Below, piece by piece: positions 50,258 through 58,412 of a DNA stretch of 64,000 nt (within the stretch, counting starts at the first letter, position 1; every line of letters starts with the position of its first letter). Under the pieces are notes generated by a model. That model ran no database searches and was not told the DNA's origin. It saw only the letters and a list, made by a program, of their open reading frames with translations. The stretch lies in the NCBI GenBank assembly GCA_050261515.1, contig JBLNDJ010000042.1:124001-188000 (forward strand). Direction: 5' to 3'. Origin of the DNA: JBLNDJ01 sp050261515 (GTDB taxonomy: Bacteria > Acidobacteriota > Terriglobia > Bryobacterales > Bryobacteraceae). A program made the position numbers and the translations under genes.

Positions 50258-52666
50258 TTACAGCAGACTCAGCGGGTCCACGTCAATGACGAGCGCTGTC
50301 GCGGGCCACTTGCGGCTCGCGGCGAAGGCGCGCACGCAGTCGAGCGTGTCCTTGAGCGCGCGGCGGCCGGCGGCTTTGAGGAGCAACTGGTAGCGGTACT
50401 CGCTCTTCATGCGCGGCACGGGGGCCTCCGCCGGCCCGAGCACTTTGATCTGCTCGGGCGCGGGATCGAGCAGCGCGCCGAGGTCGGCGCTCATGCGCAG
50501 CGCGTCTTCCTGGCTCCCGGCGCGCACCAGAATGTTGGCCAGCGCGCTGAAGGGCGGGTAGCGCATCAGGCGGCGGAAGTTCAGTTCCTTCTCGTAGAAG
50601 CCGGCGTAGTTCTGCTCGGAGGCGAAGCGCACGGCGTAGTGGTCGGGATTGATGGTCTGGACGAGCACGCGGCCGGGGATTGCGCCGCGGCCCGCGCGTC
50701 CGGCGACCTGCGTGAGCAACTGGAAAGTGCGCTCGGCGGCGCGGAAGTCGGGCATTCCGAGGCCGATGTCGGCCGAGATCACGCCCACGAGCGTGACGTT
50801 CGGGATGTCGTGCCCCTTGGCGATCATCTGCGTGCCCACCAGGATGTCGAAGGCGCCGTCGCGGAAGCCGGAGAGGATCGTTTCGTACTGGCGCTTGCCG
50901 GTGACGGTGTCGCGGTCCATGCGCGCGATGCGGGCTTCGGGAAAGCTGCGGTGCAACTCGTCCTCGACGCGCTCGGAGCCGATGCCGAGGAAGTACAGGT
51001 GCTCGCTCGCGCACTTCGGGCAGCGGTTCGGGACGCGCTCGGCGTAGTTGCAGTAGTGGCAGAGCAGGCGCTGGTCGCGGCGGTGGTACGTCAGGGTGAC
51101 CGAGCAGTTGACGCACTGGATGCGCTCGCCGCAGGAGCGGCAGGCGACGAAGCTCGAAAAGCCGCGGCGGTTGAGCAGCAGCATGGTCTGCTCGCGGTTA
51201 GCGAGGCGCGCTCCGATTTCGTCGAGCAGGCGGCGCGAGAACGTCGCCTGGCGCCGCGTTTCGAGGAACTCGACGCGCATGTCGATCAGCTCGACTTCGG
51301 GCAGCGGCCGCCGGCCGATGCGCTCGGGCAGGCGAAGCAGCGTGTACTTTCCGCGCTCCACGTTGTAGCGGCTTTCGAGGCTTGGCGTCGCGGAGCCGAG
51401 CACCACGCATGCTCCGGCCGCCTGCGCGCGCACGATCGCGACATCTCGCCCGTTGTAGCGCGGCGTTTCCTCCTGCTTGTAGCTCTGGTCGTGTTCTTCA
51501 TCCACGACGACGAGGCCGAGGTTCTCCACCGGGGCGAAGACGCCCGAGCGCGTTCCGACCACGACTCCGGCCGCGCCCGAGCGTATGCGGCGCCACTGCT
51601 CGGCGCGCTCGGCGTCTCCGAAGGCGGAGTGCAGAATCGCGACGCGGTCGCCGAAGCGCTGGAAGAACTGCCCGGCCATCTGGGGCGTGAGGGCGATTTC
51701 GGGGACCAGCAGCAGCGCCCCTCGGCCGATGGCAAGCGTCGCTTCGATCGCGTTCAGGTAGACCTCGGTCTTGCCCGAGCCCGTGATGCCTTCGAGCAGA
51801 AAGGTGCGAAACTCGCGCGACTCGATCGCCCCACGGATCTCGTCGAGCGCGGCCTGCTGGTGCGCGTTCAGGACGTGCGGGGCGCTGGCGTGGCGCGTCG
51901 AGACGGGCGAGAGCTCGGGGCGCAGCGAGAGGATGCCTTTGCGGGCCAGCGCGCGCGCGGCGTCCCCGGCGTTCTTGACGGAGGCTTCGACTTCACCGAG
52001 GTTGTGCGAGCCGGGGTGCAGGTCGAGATAGGCGAGCAGCTCGCGCTCGGCCTTCTTGTACCTGGCTTCGGGGACGGGCGTGGTGCGCTCGACGCGCAGG
52101 CGCGCGGCGGGGGCGCGCAGGGGGTCGCGCTGCGACTGCGTGTCTTCCACTTCGACGAAGCCTCGCTCTTCGAGGGCCCGGAGCACACGCGCGGCCTCGG
52201 GGAGCTTCTTCGTCAGGTACGGGCCGGAGAGGGCCCGGAACTCGAGGAGTTGCATGAGGCGGACGGCGGGGTCGGCGGCGGTGTCGCCCAGCGTGAGCTG
52301 GCGAAGCGCGTCGCGGCCGGCTTCGGTGAGGGCGTAGACTTTGCCGTGGCGGATTTCGCCTCCCGCCGGGGCCATCGCTCGCAGCACTTCGCCCGGCGGC
52401 GCGCAGTAGTAGCCGGCGATCCACTCACCGAGCGCGAGCATCTCGGCGGTGAGGACGGGCTCGGTGTCGAGCAGACGGAGGGCTTCGCGCGCGCCGCCCT
52501 CGGGGGCGTCGTCATGGCAGCGGACGACGAAGCCTGCCAGCTTGCGCGTGCCGAAGGGGACGAGCAGGCGGCAGCCGGGCTTCACCCTGTGGCGCAGGGT
52601 TTCGGGCAGGGCATAGGTGAACGCGCGGTCGAGCGGAACGGGGAGGCTGACGTCACAGTAGTCCAC
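50258..52666 (-). CDS. priA: Primosomal protein N' (replication restart helicase PriA)
   Basis: 802 residues. The N-terminal 3'-DNA-binding domain begins VSLPVPLDRAFTYALPE. Walker A is LLEGITGSGKTEVYLNAIEA, Walker B is LGLVVVDEEHDQSYKQEE, and motif VI is VAGRAGRG. The zinc-binding segment has the four paired cysteines CRSCGERIQCVNC and CHYCNYAERVPNRCPKC. PriA reloads the replisome at stalled forks. The start is GTG at 52666. A repeat of GCAGATGAAC units lies just upstream. Confidence 0.96.
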   Translation of the reverse strand: MDYCDVSLPVPLDRAFTYALPETLRHRVKPGCRLLVPFGTRKLAGFVVRCHDDAPEGGAREALRLLDTEPVLTAEMLALGEWIAGYYCAPPGEVLRAMAPAGGEIRHGKVYALTEAGRDALRQLTLGDTAADPAVRLMQLLEFRALSGPYLTKKLPEAARVLRALEERGFVEVEDTQSQRDPLRAPAARLRVERTTPVPEARYKKAERELLAYLDLHPGSHNLGEVEASVKNAGDAARALARKGILSLRPELSPVSTRHASAPHVLNAHQQAALDEIRGAIESREFRTFLLEGITGSGKTEVYLNAIEATLAIGRGALLLVPEIALTPQMAGQFFQRFGDRVAILHSAFGDAERAEQWRRIRSGAAGVVVGTRSGVFAPVENLGLVVVDEEHDQSYKQEETPRYNGRDVAIVRAQAAGACVVLGSATPSLESRYNVERGKYTLLRLPERIGRRPLPEVELIDMRVEFLETRRQATFSRRLLDEIGARLANREQTMLLLNRRGFSSFVACRSCGERIQCVNCSVTLTYHRRDQRLLCHYCNYAERVPNRCPKCASEHLYFLGIGSERVEDELHRSFPEARIARMDRDTVTGKRQYETILSGFRDGAFDILVGTQMIAKGHDIPNVTLVGVISADIGLGMPDFRAAERTFQLLTQVAGRAGRGAIPGRVLVQTINPDHYAVRFASEQNYAGFYEKELNFRRLMRYPPFSALANILVRAGSQEDALRMSADLGALLDPAPEQIKVLGPAEAPVPRMKSEYRYQLLLKAAGRRALKDTLDCVRAFAASRKWPATALVIDVDPLSLL

Positions 52667-52680
52667 TTTGTCTAGTAGCC

Positions 52681-52709
52681 GCAGATGAACGCAGATGAAC
52701 GCAGATAAA
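52681..52709. repeat. Short tandem repeat, GCAGATGAAC unit
   Basis: Two copies of GCAGATGAAC and a third partial copy GCAGATAAA in the 47 bp between xylB and priA. The unit resembles simple dispersed intergenic repeats seen in other environmental bacterial genomes. No function evident. Confidence 0.6.
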
Positions 52710-52713
52710 AAAA

Positions 52714-54198
52714 CTACATGGTGGGGTAGATTCCTTTGAGGGCCGGGTAGAGCGACTTGAACACCTCGTGGCCGCGTTTGTAGACCGGGACTTTGTCCGG
52801 CTGCGGCGCGGTCGATTGTACTTCACGAATCGTCACGCGGCAGGCTTCGGGGACGGAGGCGTACTCTCCGGTTCCGACGAGACCGAGCACGGCGGCTCCG
52901 TAGGCGGACCCCTCCTGCGTTTCGAGCACCACCACACGCTTATCGAAGATGTCGGCCAAAAGCTGCTGCCAGAACGGGCTCTTCGCTCCGCCGCCCGAAG
53001 CGCGCACGGATTCAACCCGAATGCCGAGGTCTTCGATGATGTCGAGGCAGTCCTTCTGGCTGTAGCTCACGCCTTCGAGCAGCGAGCGGATGAGGTCGGC
53101 GCGCGTGTGCTTCGCCGTGAGGCCGATCCAGCCGCCTCGGGCCGCGGCGTCGAGGTGCGGCGTGCGCTCTCCCATGAGGTAGGGCAGCCAGTAGAGACCG
53201 TTCGATCCGGCGGGCGCGCAGGCGGCTTCGGCGGTGAGGGCGTCGTAGTCCGTGCCCGGTGCGAGCTGGTTGCGGAACCACTGGAAGCTGAGGCCGGCTC
53301 CCTGCGTGACACCCATCACGTGCCACTTGCCGCGGACCGCGTGGCAGAACGTGTGGACGCGGCCCTGGGGGTCGTACGCCACGTTTTCCATGTGCGCGAA
53401 GACGACGCCCGAGGTGCCGAGCGTGTCCGAAACGATGCCGGGCTCGACGATGCCGTTGCCGACGGCGCTCGACGCCTGGTCGCCGCCGCCGCCCGCCACC
53501 GGCGTGCCCTCGGCCAGGCCCGTCGCTTGGGCCGCCGCAGCGGTCACGCAGCCGCTGATCTCGCTCGACTCCGTGCAGAACGGCAGCATCGCGCGGTCGA
53601 GGCCGAGGCCATCCATCATCTCGTAGGACCAGCGGCGATTCACCACGTCGAACATCGAGGTGCCCGAGGCATCCGAGACTTCGGTCGCGTGCTCGCCGGT
53701 GAGACAGAAGCGGAGGTAATCCTTCGGCAGCAGAACCTTCCGCACTCGCTCGAAGCTCCGCGGATCGTTGTCGCGCACCCAGAGGAGCTTGGGCAGCGTG
53801 AAGCCCGTGAGGACGGGGTTCGCGGTGTACTTGAGCACGTTCTCGCGGCCGATTTTCGCGTTGACGAAATCGACCTGCTCCTGGCTGCGCTGATCGCACC
53901 AGATGAGTGCGGGACGGATGACGCGGTTCGCTTCGTCGAGCAGCACGAGCCCGTGCATCTGGCCGGAGAGGCCGATGCCGCGGACGTCCTTGCCTGCGAC
54001 GCCCGCCTGCGCGAGCACGCCCCGAATGGCCTTCTGCGCGGCGTCCCACCAGTTCTCGGGGCGCTGCTCGGCCCACATGGGGCGCTCCATGCGCATCTCT
54101 TCGTGCGGGGCGGTGAAGCCGGCTTTCACTTTGCCTTGCGCGTCGATGAGCAGCGCGCGCGTGCCGCCGGTGCCGACGTCGATTCCTAGCCAGAGCAT
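52714..54198 (-). CDS. xylB: Xylulokinase
   Basis: Phosphorylates D-xylulose to xylulose 5-phosphate. 494 residues, family length. FGGY-kinase features: LWLGIDVGTGGTRALLID (phosphate 1), IGLSGQMHGLVLLDE with the xylulose-binding MHG, GGGGDQASSAVGNGIVEPG with the catalytic Asp, and VRASGGGAKSPFWQQLLADI in the adenosine region. No xylose isomerase or transporter is adjacent. The -10 box TAAGAT 7 nt from the ATG gives a leaderless transcript, and its -35 region lies in the heptanucleotide repeat. Confidence 0.95.
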   Translation of the reverse strand: MLWLGIDVGTGGTRALLIDAQGKVKAGFTAPHEEMRMERPMWAEQRPENWWDAAQKAIRGVLAQAGVAGKDVRGIGLSGQMHGLVLLDEANRVIRPALIWCDQRSQEQVDFVNAKIGRENVLKYTANPVLTGFTLPKLLWVRDNDPRSFERVRKVLLPKDYLRFCLTGEHATEVSDASGTSMFDVVNRRWSYEMMDGLGLDRAMLPFCTESSEISGCVTAAAAQATGLAEGTPVAGGGGDQASSAVGNGIVEPGIVSDTLGTSGVVFAHMENVAYDPQGRVHTFCHAVRGKWHVMGVTQGAGLSFQWFRNQLAPGTDYDALTAEAACAPAGSNGLYWLPYLMGERTPHLDAAARGGWIGLTAKHTRADLIRSLLEGVSYSQKDCLDIIEDLGIRVESVRASGGGAKSPFWQQLLADIFDKRVVVLETQEGSAYGAAVLGLVGTGEYASVPEACRVTIREVQSTAPQPDKVPVYKRGHEVFKSLYPALKGIYPTM

Positions 54199-54205
54199 GA
54201 GAACT

Positions 54206-54211
54206 ATCTTA
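54206..54211 (-). promoter_or_regulatory. -10 box of xylB (leaderless type)
   Basis: TAAGAT on the minus strand ends 7 nt before the ATG at 54198. The -35 region (about 54229-54234, TTCTGG) is inside the heptamer repeat, so repeat changes could alter xylB expression. Confidence 0.5.
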
Positions 54212-54215
54212 CAGG

Positions 54216-54350
54216 GAGAAGTCAGAAGCCAGAAGCCAGAAGCCAGAAGCCGGAAGTCAGAAGCCGGAAGTCAGAAGCCTAAAGTCAGAAGCCGGAAGTC
54301 AGAAGCCTAAAGTCAGAAGCCGGAAGCTAGGAGCTGGGAGCCAGGAGCCT
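54216..54350. repeat. Degenerate heptanucleotide tandem repeat (CCAGAAG / TCAGAAG type)
   Basis: About 19 units of 7 bp, mainly CCAGAAG, TCAGAAG, CCGGAAG and CCTAAAG, between xylB and the GT28 glycosyltransferase gene. The array runs into the 3' end of the GT28 gene, whose stop codon (54327-54329) lies inside it. It resembles the short heptamer repeats known from cyanobacteria and some other bacteria and may expand or contract by slippage. Confidence 0.8.
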
Positions 54351-55436
54351 GTCCAGGATGCCTGGAATTTCGAAGACGGCTTGGTTCTGGATGGAAGAGG
54401 CGTTGTTCCGGTAGCGGGCGAAGGTTGCGGGTTCCAGGAGAGTCTGCACGGCTTCGGCGATGTTTCGAAAGTTGGGGAGGACCAGGCCGGCTCCTCGTTC
54501 CATGAGCCAGTCGGCGTTGTAGCGTTCTTGCGGGAGGGTCCAGGCGTTGCGCTCGACAATGACGGGGAGCTTCATGGCCAGCGCTTCGGTGATGGAGCCG
54601 GGGCCGGGTTTTCCGATGAAGAAGTCTGAGAGGTGCATGTAGTAGGGCACCTCTGTCGTGAAACCTTCGATGTGGCGCGGCCGACGGGGTTTGGTTGCCT
54701 GGAGGCGCTGCTTTAGCTTTTCGTTTTTCCCGCAAATCAGGATGAGTTGCAGGTCGAGGCGATTGGCGATTTCGAGCATCGCGGAGCTGCCTTGTCCTCC
54801 GAACAGCACCAGCGCGGTCGCGAGGTCCGGGTCGAGGCCCAGGCGCTGGCGTTCGGCTCGGCGGTCCGTTGTTTGCGGGTCGTAATAGCGCGGGTGAAGA
54901 ATCATTCCCGAGGTGCGGAAGATGCGGTCCGGCGTGTGGCCGAGGGCCTTCGCCTGCTCGACGGCTCGCTCGGAGCCGCAGACGAGGTATTGCGATTCGC
55001 GCTCGATCCAGAAGTGCGGCGGGTAGTCGGCGATGTCGGTCAGGATCGTTACGAAAGGCTTGCCGTGGAGGCTTTCGGCGATGGCGCGGTTGAAGTTCGG
55101 GATCAGCGATACCACCAGGTCGGTATCGCGGCCTTTCCAGAATTTTTCGAGCAGCCGCACTTGCGGGCCGTGGTAGAGGCGGATGATGGCGTGCATCCCG
55201 ACCAGGAGTTGCGCGGCGCCGAGCGTCCAGCCTCTGTTGAGCAGCGTGTTGTAGACGTCCTGAAGGCGCAGGCCGAACAGCTTGCGGAAGACGTCGAGCG
55301 GGTCGAGCACTTCCTGAAGGTTGACCAGGCGGACGTCCCACGGCCTCTGCTGCTGCCGGATCGCGAGCGCCAGGGCGTTGGCCGCGCTGCGATGGCCGCC
55401 GCCGGCGTCGAAGAACAGGAAGTCGAGTTTCTTCAC
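54327..55436 (-). CDS. GT28 (MGDG-synthase/MurG-like) glycosyltransferase
   Basis: 369 residues. The N-terminal motif FFDAGGGHRSAANALALAI, the middle ALVLFGGQGSSAMLEIANRL and the donor-binding FFIGKPGPGSITEALAMKLP followed by VIVERN are typical of family GT28 diacylglycerol glycosyltransferases and MurG relatives. A membrane glycolipid product is most likely. GTG start at 55436. The last codons read through the start of the heptamer repeat, so the C-terminus (LDRLLAPSS) may vary between strains. Confidence 0.88.
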   Translation of the reverse strand: MKKLDFLFFDAGGGHRSAANALALAIRQQQRPWDVRLVNLQEVLDPLDVFRKLFGLRLQDVYNTLLNRGWTLGAAQLLVGMHAIIRLYHGPQVRLLEKFWKGRDTDLVVSLIPNFNRAIAESLHGKPFVTILTDIADYPPHFWIERESQYLVCGSERAVEQAKALGHTPDRIFRTSGMILHPRYYDPQTTDRRAERQRLGLDPDLATALVLFGGQGSSAMLEIANRLDLQLILICGKNEKLKQRLQATKPRRPRHIEGFTTEVPYYMHLSDFFIGKPGPGSITEALAMKLPVIVERNAWTLPQERYNADWLMERGAGLVLPNFRNIAEAVQTLLEPATFARYRNNASSIQNQAVFEIPGILDRLLAPSS

Positions 55437-55618
55437 CGCGCTACGATTTTTTCATACTTCGGGGTTACGAGGGCGCAGAAACACGGTGACCGGCGGATAG
55501 CCGAACGCCCGGAGGGCGGCTGCCGCGGGCGGAGCCAACGGCAGTCGCCTGTTTCCAAGCGTTCCAGTCCTCATGATCTACCCGGACGGAGCTGGGTTCA
55601 AGCCCCTTGGGTTCTAGT

Positions 55619-55639
55619 ACCCCCTCCACCCTCGGGGGT
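55619..55639 (-). terminator. Hairpin after the response regulator gene
   Basis: ACCCCC and GGGGGT form a 6 bp stem with a 9 nt loop 1 bp beyond the response regulator stop. It has no T-run, so it is at most a weak terminator. The rest of the 204 bp gap to the GT28 gene shows no gene. Confidence 0.35.
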
Positions 55640-55640
55640 C

Positions 55641-56018
55641 TTAGGCACCCGCCTGGGGGCTCGAGATTTGCTGAATGCGGCTGATCAGGGTCTGCGGGCG
55701 GAAGGGTTTCATCAACAGATCGGAGCTGGCGAACGTGTGCTCTTCGGCCGGGTAGCCGGAGACGAACAGGACAGGGATGCGGGGGAACTGAGTGCGGACC
55801 TGTCTGGCCAGGCTGGGGCCGTCCATCTCGGGCATGCGGACGTCGGTGATCAGGAGATCGAAGTTGCCGCCTTCCCGCTCGATGACGCGATAGGCGTCCA
55901 CGCCGTCCTCCGCCTCGACAACCGCGCAGCCGTGCTTCTGAAGGATCAGTCTCATGTAATTCCGGACGCCCGGCTCATCGTCCACCAGCAGAACTCGCAT
56001 CGTCATAGAGGTTGTCAT
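55641..56018 (-). CDS. Stand-alone response regulator receiver
   Basis: 125 residues, a receiver only. The acidic pair is in VLLVDDEPGVRNYMRLILQK, phospho-Asp in LLITDVRMPEMDGPSLAR, the Thr/Ser switch position in VLFVSGYPAEEHTFASS and Lys in LLMKPFRPQTL. It resembles the receiver modules of hybrid kinases of the PAS/HisKA kind. No kinase is adjacent. Three in-frame ATGs (56018, 56006, 56000) are possible; the first is used because CAGG lies just upstream. Confidence 0.92.
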   Translation of the reverse strand: MTTSMTMRVLLVDDEPGVRNYMRLILQKHGCAVVEAEDGVDAYRVIEREGGNFDLLITDVRMPEMDGPSLARQVRTQFPRIPVLFVSGYPAEEHTFASSDLLMKPFRPQTLISRIQQISSPQAGA

Positions 56019-56093
56019 CCTGGCAGCGTCCGTCTTTCAGACTAGATACTCCGTAACGGGGTCTCGATTCAGGAATTTTCAGCTTAAATTGAG

Positions 56094-56768
56094 CTAATAG
56101 ATTCCTGGTAGGAGACGCCAACGCACCCGGGCGCAATAGGCAGCGTAGCCGGGCAGGCTTCGGGCGAGCAAGCGCTCTTCATCGAACAGGCGCCAGATGA
56201 GGGCGGGCAGGGCGGCGGGGAAGGCCAGAAGTCCCCACCAGGATCCGAGTGCGAGAGGCGTGCCGAGAAACAGCAGCGAGCCGCCGGCGTACATGGGGTG
56301 GCGGACGATCGCGTAGGGGCCCGTGGACACGACGCGCTGGTCCGGCGCGATTTCGATGGTCGCGGAGGTGAACGGGTTCTCGCGGTAGACGAGGAACGTG
56401 ATCAGGAAGCTCAGGGCCACAAGCGCGTCGCCGGAGGCAGCGGCCCAGGACGGCACGTTCGACCAGGAGTGGCGATGGTCGAGGGCGGGAACGGCGAGCG
56501 AGGCGATGAACGCGAGGGAGGCAAGCGACATGATGACTTGCTGTGCGGGCCGCCGTTCCGCCGTGGGGCCCCCGCGCAGGCGGCGGCCGAGGAGCGCCGG
56601 GTCGTTCCGCATGAGGTAGAGCGTGATGAGGAGCGAGGCGCCGAAGAAGACGGCGAGGTATACCCACGCCTGCCAGTAGCGGAGGGTTCCGGCCGTGGCG
56701 AAAAGCAACAGGCCCATCGCCAGGGCAAGGAAGAAGAAGCCGAGCCAGGTTTTCGCGTTCAGGCTCAT
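56094..56768 (-). CDS. Second ICMT-like membrane methyltransferase
   Basis: About 224 residues with six membrane helices; longer than the other copy (39972-40439). The C-terminal core is VVSTGPYAIVRHPMYAGGSL with the RHPMY motif, then RLFDEERLLARSLPGYAAYC. The ATG at 56768 is used; further upstream the frame is GC-rich, basic and lacks a helix. Substrate unknown. No functional link with its neighbours is visible. Confidence 0.85.
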   Translation of the reverse strand: MSLNAKTWLGFFFLALAMGLLLFATAGTLRYWQAWVYLAVFFGASLLITLYLMRNDPALLGRRLRGGPTAERRPAQQVIMSLASLAFIASLAVPALDHRHSWSNVPSWAAASGDALVALSFLITFLVYRENPFTSATIEIAPDQRVVSTGPYAIVRHPMYAGGSLLFLGTPLALGSWWGLLAFPAALPALIWRLFDEERLLARSLPGYAAYCARVRWRLLPGIY

Positions 56769-56981
56769 ATGGGCCTGTCCATATCTTGACGTAGGTTGGT
56801 GGCCCTGCTGTAAGATCCTCGGGAACCACAGTCGCGGGGCTGCCCTCTGGATCGCGCCGGCCTGGGCGGAGTCCGATGCAGATCTGGAGCGGCGGGCGAT
56901 GGAGTGACGGCGGACCATCCATACCCATTGGTCCGCCGCCAAGGAGCGGCAACCGTGAGTGACAGGGAACTGAAGCGCGTG

Positions 56982-57144
56982 CCGCTATCGTGAAACCTGC
57001 TCCCTGCGCTGGCTGCCGGGGTTTCGAATCGACCGGACGGGGCGGCGATCATCGGGGCGGCGGCGATGATCGGGTTCAACGCGTTGTCGATCGGGGAGGC
57101 CTACGCGGCCATCGATCACGACACCATCATTTTGCTGTTCGGGG
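56982..57144 (+). pseudogene. Decayed copy of the 5' end of the SLC13/ArsB-like transporter
   Basis: Closely matches 58398-58602, including the -10 box region and codons 1-60 of the transporter at 58413. In this copy the GTG start is changed to CTG, about 41 bp are deleted between short GCTG repeats, and one G is missing from a G-run, so the frame is destroyed. Similarity ends at about 57144. It is followed by an hairpin (57149-57179). Confidence 0.85.
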
Positions 57145-57148
57145 TGTT

Positions 57149-57179
57149 GCCGGGCCGTCGCCAAAGCGGCCGGCCCGGC
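57149..57179. terminator. Strong GC hairpin after the transporter remnant
   Basis: GCCGGGCC and GGCCCGGC pair around a 15 nt loop. No T-run follows. It lies just downstream of the transporter remnant and about 20 bp past the 3' end of the stress-protein gene at 57201. Confidence 0.4.
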
Positions 57180-57200
57180 GTTGAGTGTTCACCGATTCAT

Positions 57201-57833
57201 CTATTCGAGGGTTCCGCCGCCTGAAGTGCGAGTTCTAGGCCGACCCGTCTCATCCCGGTATTCTTCCCGCTCCACATCTCGCGGGAGCGGCTTGTCCGTC
57301 TTCGCGTAATCCGCGCCCTCCTCACCCGCAGACGCCACGTCATCGGCGCCCGTCTCCTGCAATATCTGCTTGGCGCGCTTCACCCAATCGGAACTATCGC
57401 AGTGTACCGATAGCAGGATCCCGCCGCTCTTGATGCGGCCCTCATAGCGTTTCGCCTCATACTCCGGGATCCCCATGCCAACCAGAGCGCCGACCAGTCC
57501 GCCGACGGCACCGCCGACACCAATGCCGGCCAGGGCTCCCATGATCGGACCCGCCGCGATGAACGGGCCGACGCCCGGAATTGCGAGCGCGCCGATCCCC
57601 GCCAGAAGTCCGAGCGTCCCTCCGATCGCGCCGCCCGCGGTGGCGCCGGTTGCCGTGCCCTCGGGAGCTTTGGTGCTCTTCTCGTGCGCGAAGTCCTTCG
57701 TGCCCTGGTTATCAGGGAACAATACCGAGATATCCTCAGTGCGGAACCCGGCCGCCCTCAGGTGGTCGATCGCCGCCTCAACCGACGTTCTGTCGCGATA
57801 AATCCCGAACGCTGCTGTGTTCTTGCCTGCCAT
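57201..57833 (-). CDS. General-stress-type (YflT-like) protein with glycine-zipper membrane segment
   Basis: 210 residues. The N-terminal ~50 residues (AAFGIYRDRTSVEAAIDHLR, FRTEDISVLFP) match the DUF1269/YflT-like stress-protein domain. The middle is a glycine-rich apolar region (GTLGLLAGIGALAIPGVGPF, then GALAGIGVGGAVGGLVGALV) that probably inserts into membranes. A basic/acidic tail follows. GAGGGGG ribosome binding site upstream. Neighbouring the BON protein, this looks like an envelope or osmotic stress pair. Confidence 0.8.
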   Translation of the reverse strand: MAGKNTAAFGIYRDRTSVEAAIDHLRAAGFRTEDISVLFPDNQGTKDFAHEKSTKAPEGTATGATAGGAIGGTLGLLAGIGALAIPGVGPFIAAGPIMGALAGIGVGGAVGGLVGALVGMGIPEYEAKRYEGRIKSGGILLSVHCDSSDWVKRAKQILQETGADDVASAGEEGADYAKTDKPLPRDVEREEYRDETGRPRTRTSGGGTLE

Positions 57834-57902
57834 GTTTCCCCCTCTAAGTTCATTTGTTGTCGTCCTGGTGCGATGACGCGGGGGCGTGTGCTCCCGCCCC
57901 GT

Positions 57903-58292
57903 TTATTCGCCCTTGACGGTTATGTGATTGGTTACGTTGCCTGCCCCTGCCACTTCAGTGGCTTTTTCCTCGACGCTTCTCTTCTCGTCTTCCGAGGCGA
58001 CAGGGCCTTTCAAAGTAACTTTGCCCCCTTGAGAGATAATTTTTACGTTGTGCGCGTTGGTCGAAAGGGATTTGTCGCTTACGACTGACTTCCGTATCCG
58101 GCGCATGATCTCTCGATCGGAGCTGTTGTCCTTGGCCTGATCAGCGGTAGGTTCGTTCCGATTCCTGTCCTGTTTGTTTGCCCTGGTATTGTCGGCATTA
58201 GGGTTAGTCTGACCTCCGGCTTGTTGACGCGCTGACATCAAACCCAGGCTGCCGATCAGGAGGCAGAATATCGTGAGCAGTTTTCCGGTCAT
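57903..58292 (-). CDS. Secreted BON-domain protein
   Basis: 129 residues. A signal peptide (LLTIFCLLIGSLGLMSARQQ) and an Asn/Asp-rich linker precede one BON domain: DREIMRRIRKSVVSDKSLST and VKIISQGGKVTLKGPVASED then AGAGNVTNHITVKGE. BON proteins (OsmY-like) attach to phospholipids or the envelope and respond to osmotic stress. The ATG at 58292 is used rather than the longer frame. Confidence 0.9.
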   Translation of the reverse strand: MTGKLLTIFCLLIGSLGLMSARQQAGGQTNPNADNTRANKQDRNRNEPTADQAKDNSSDREIMRRIRKSVVSDKSLSTNAHNVKIISQGGKVTLKGPVASEDEKRSVEEKATEVAGAGNVTNHITVKGE

Positions 58293-58401
58293 GCATTGTT
58301 GCACGGTTCTCCATCTCCCGCCGCTGGCAAAGCAATGAGCTGGCCAAACTTGGGTAGGACCGGGCAGGGGGTACCGGCGACCTGGGCCTCTCACCGCCCG
58401 C

Positions 58402-58407
58402 TATCCT
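58402..58407 (+). promoter_or_regulatory. -10 box of the SLC13/ArsB-like transporter (leaderless type)
   Basis: TATCCT ends 5 nt before the GTG at 58413. The decayed copy keeps TATCGT in the same place. Confidence 0.5.
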
Positions 58408-58412
58408 GAAAC

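Noticed and set aside
54216..54350. Heptamer repeat considered as a CRISPR array
   Set aside because: Units are 7 bp without spacers and no cas genes are nearby; it is a simple tandem repeat.
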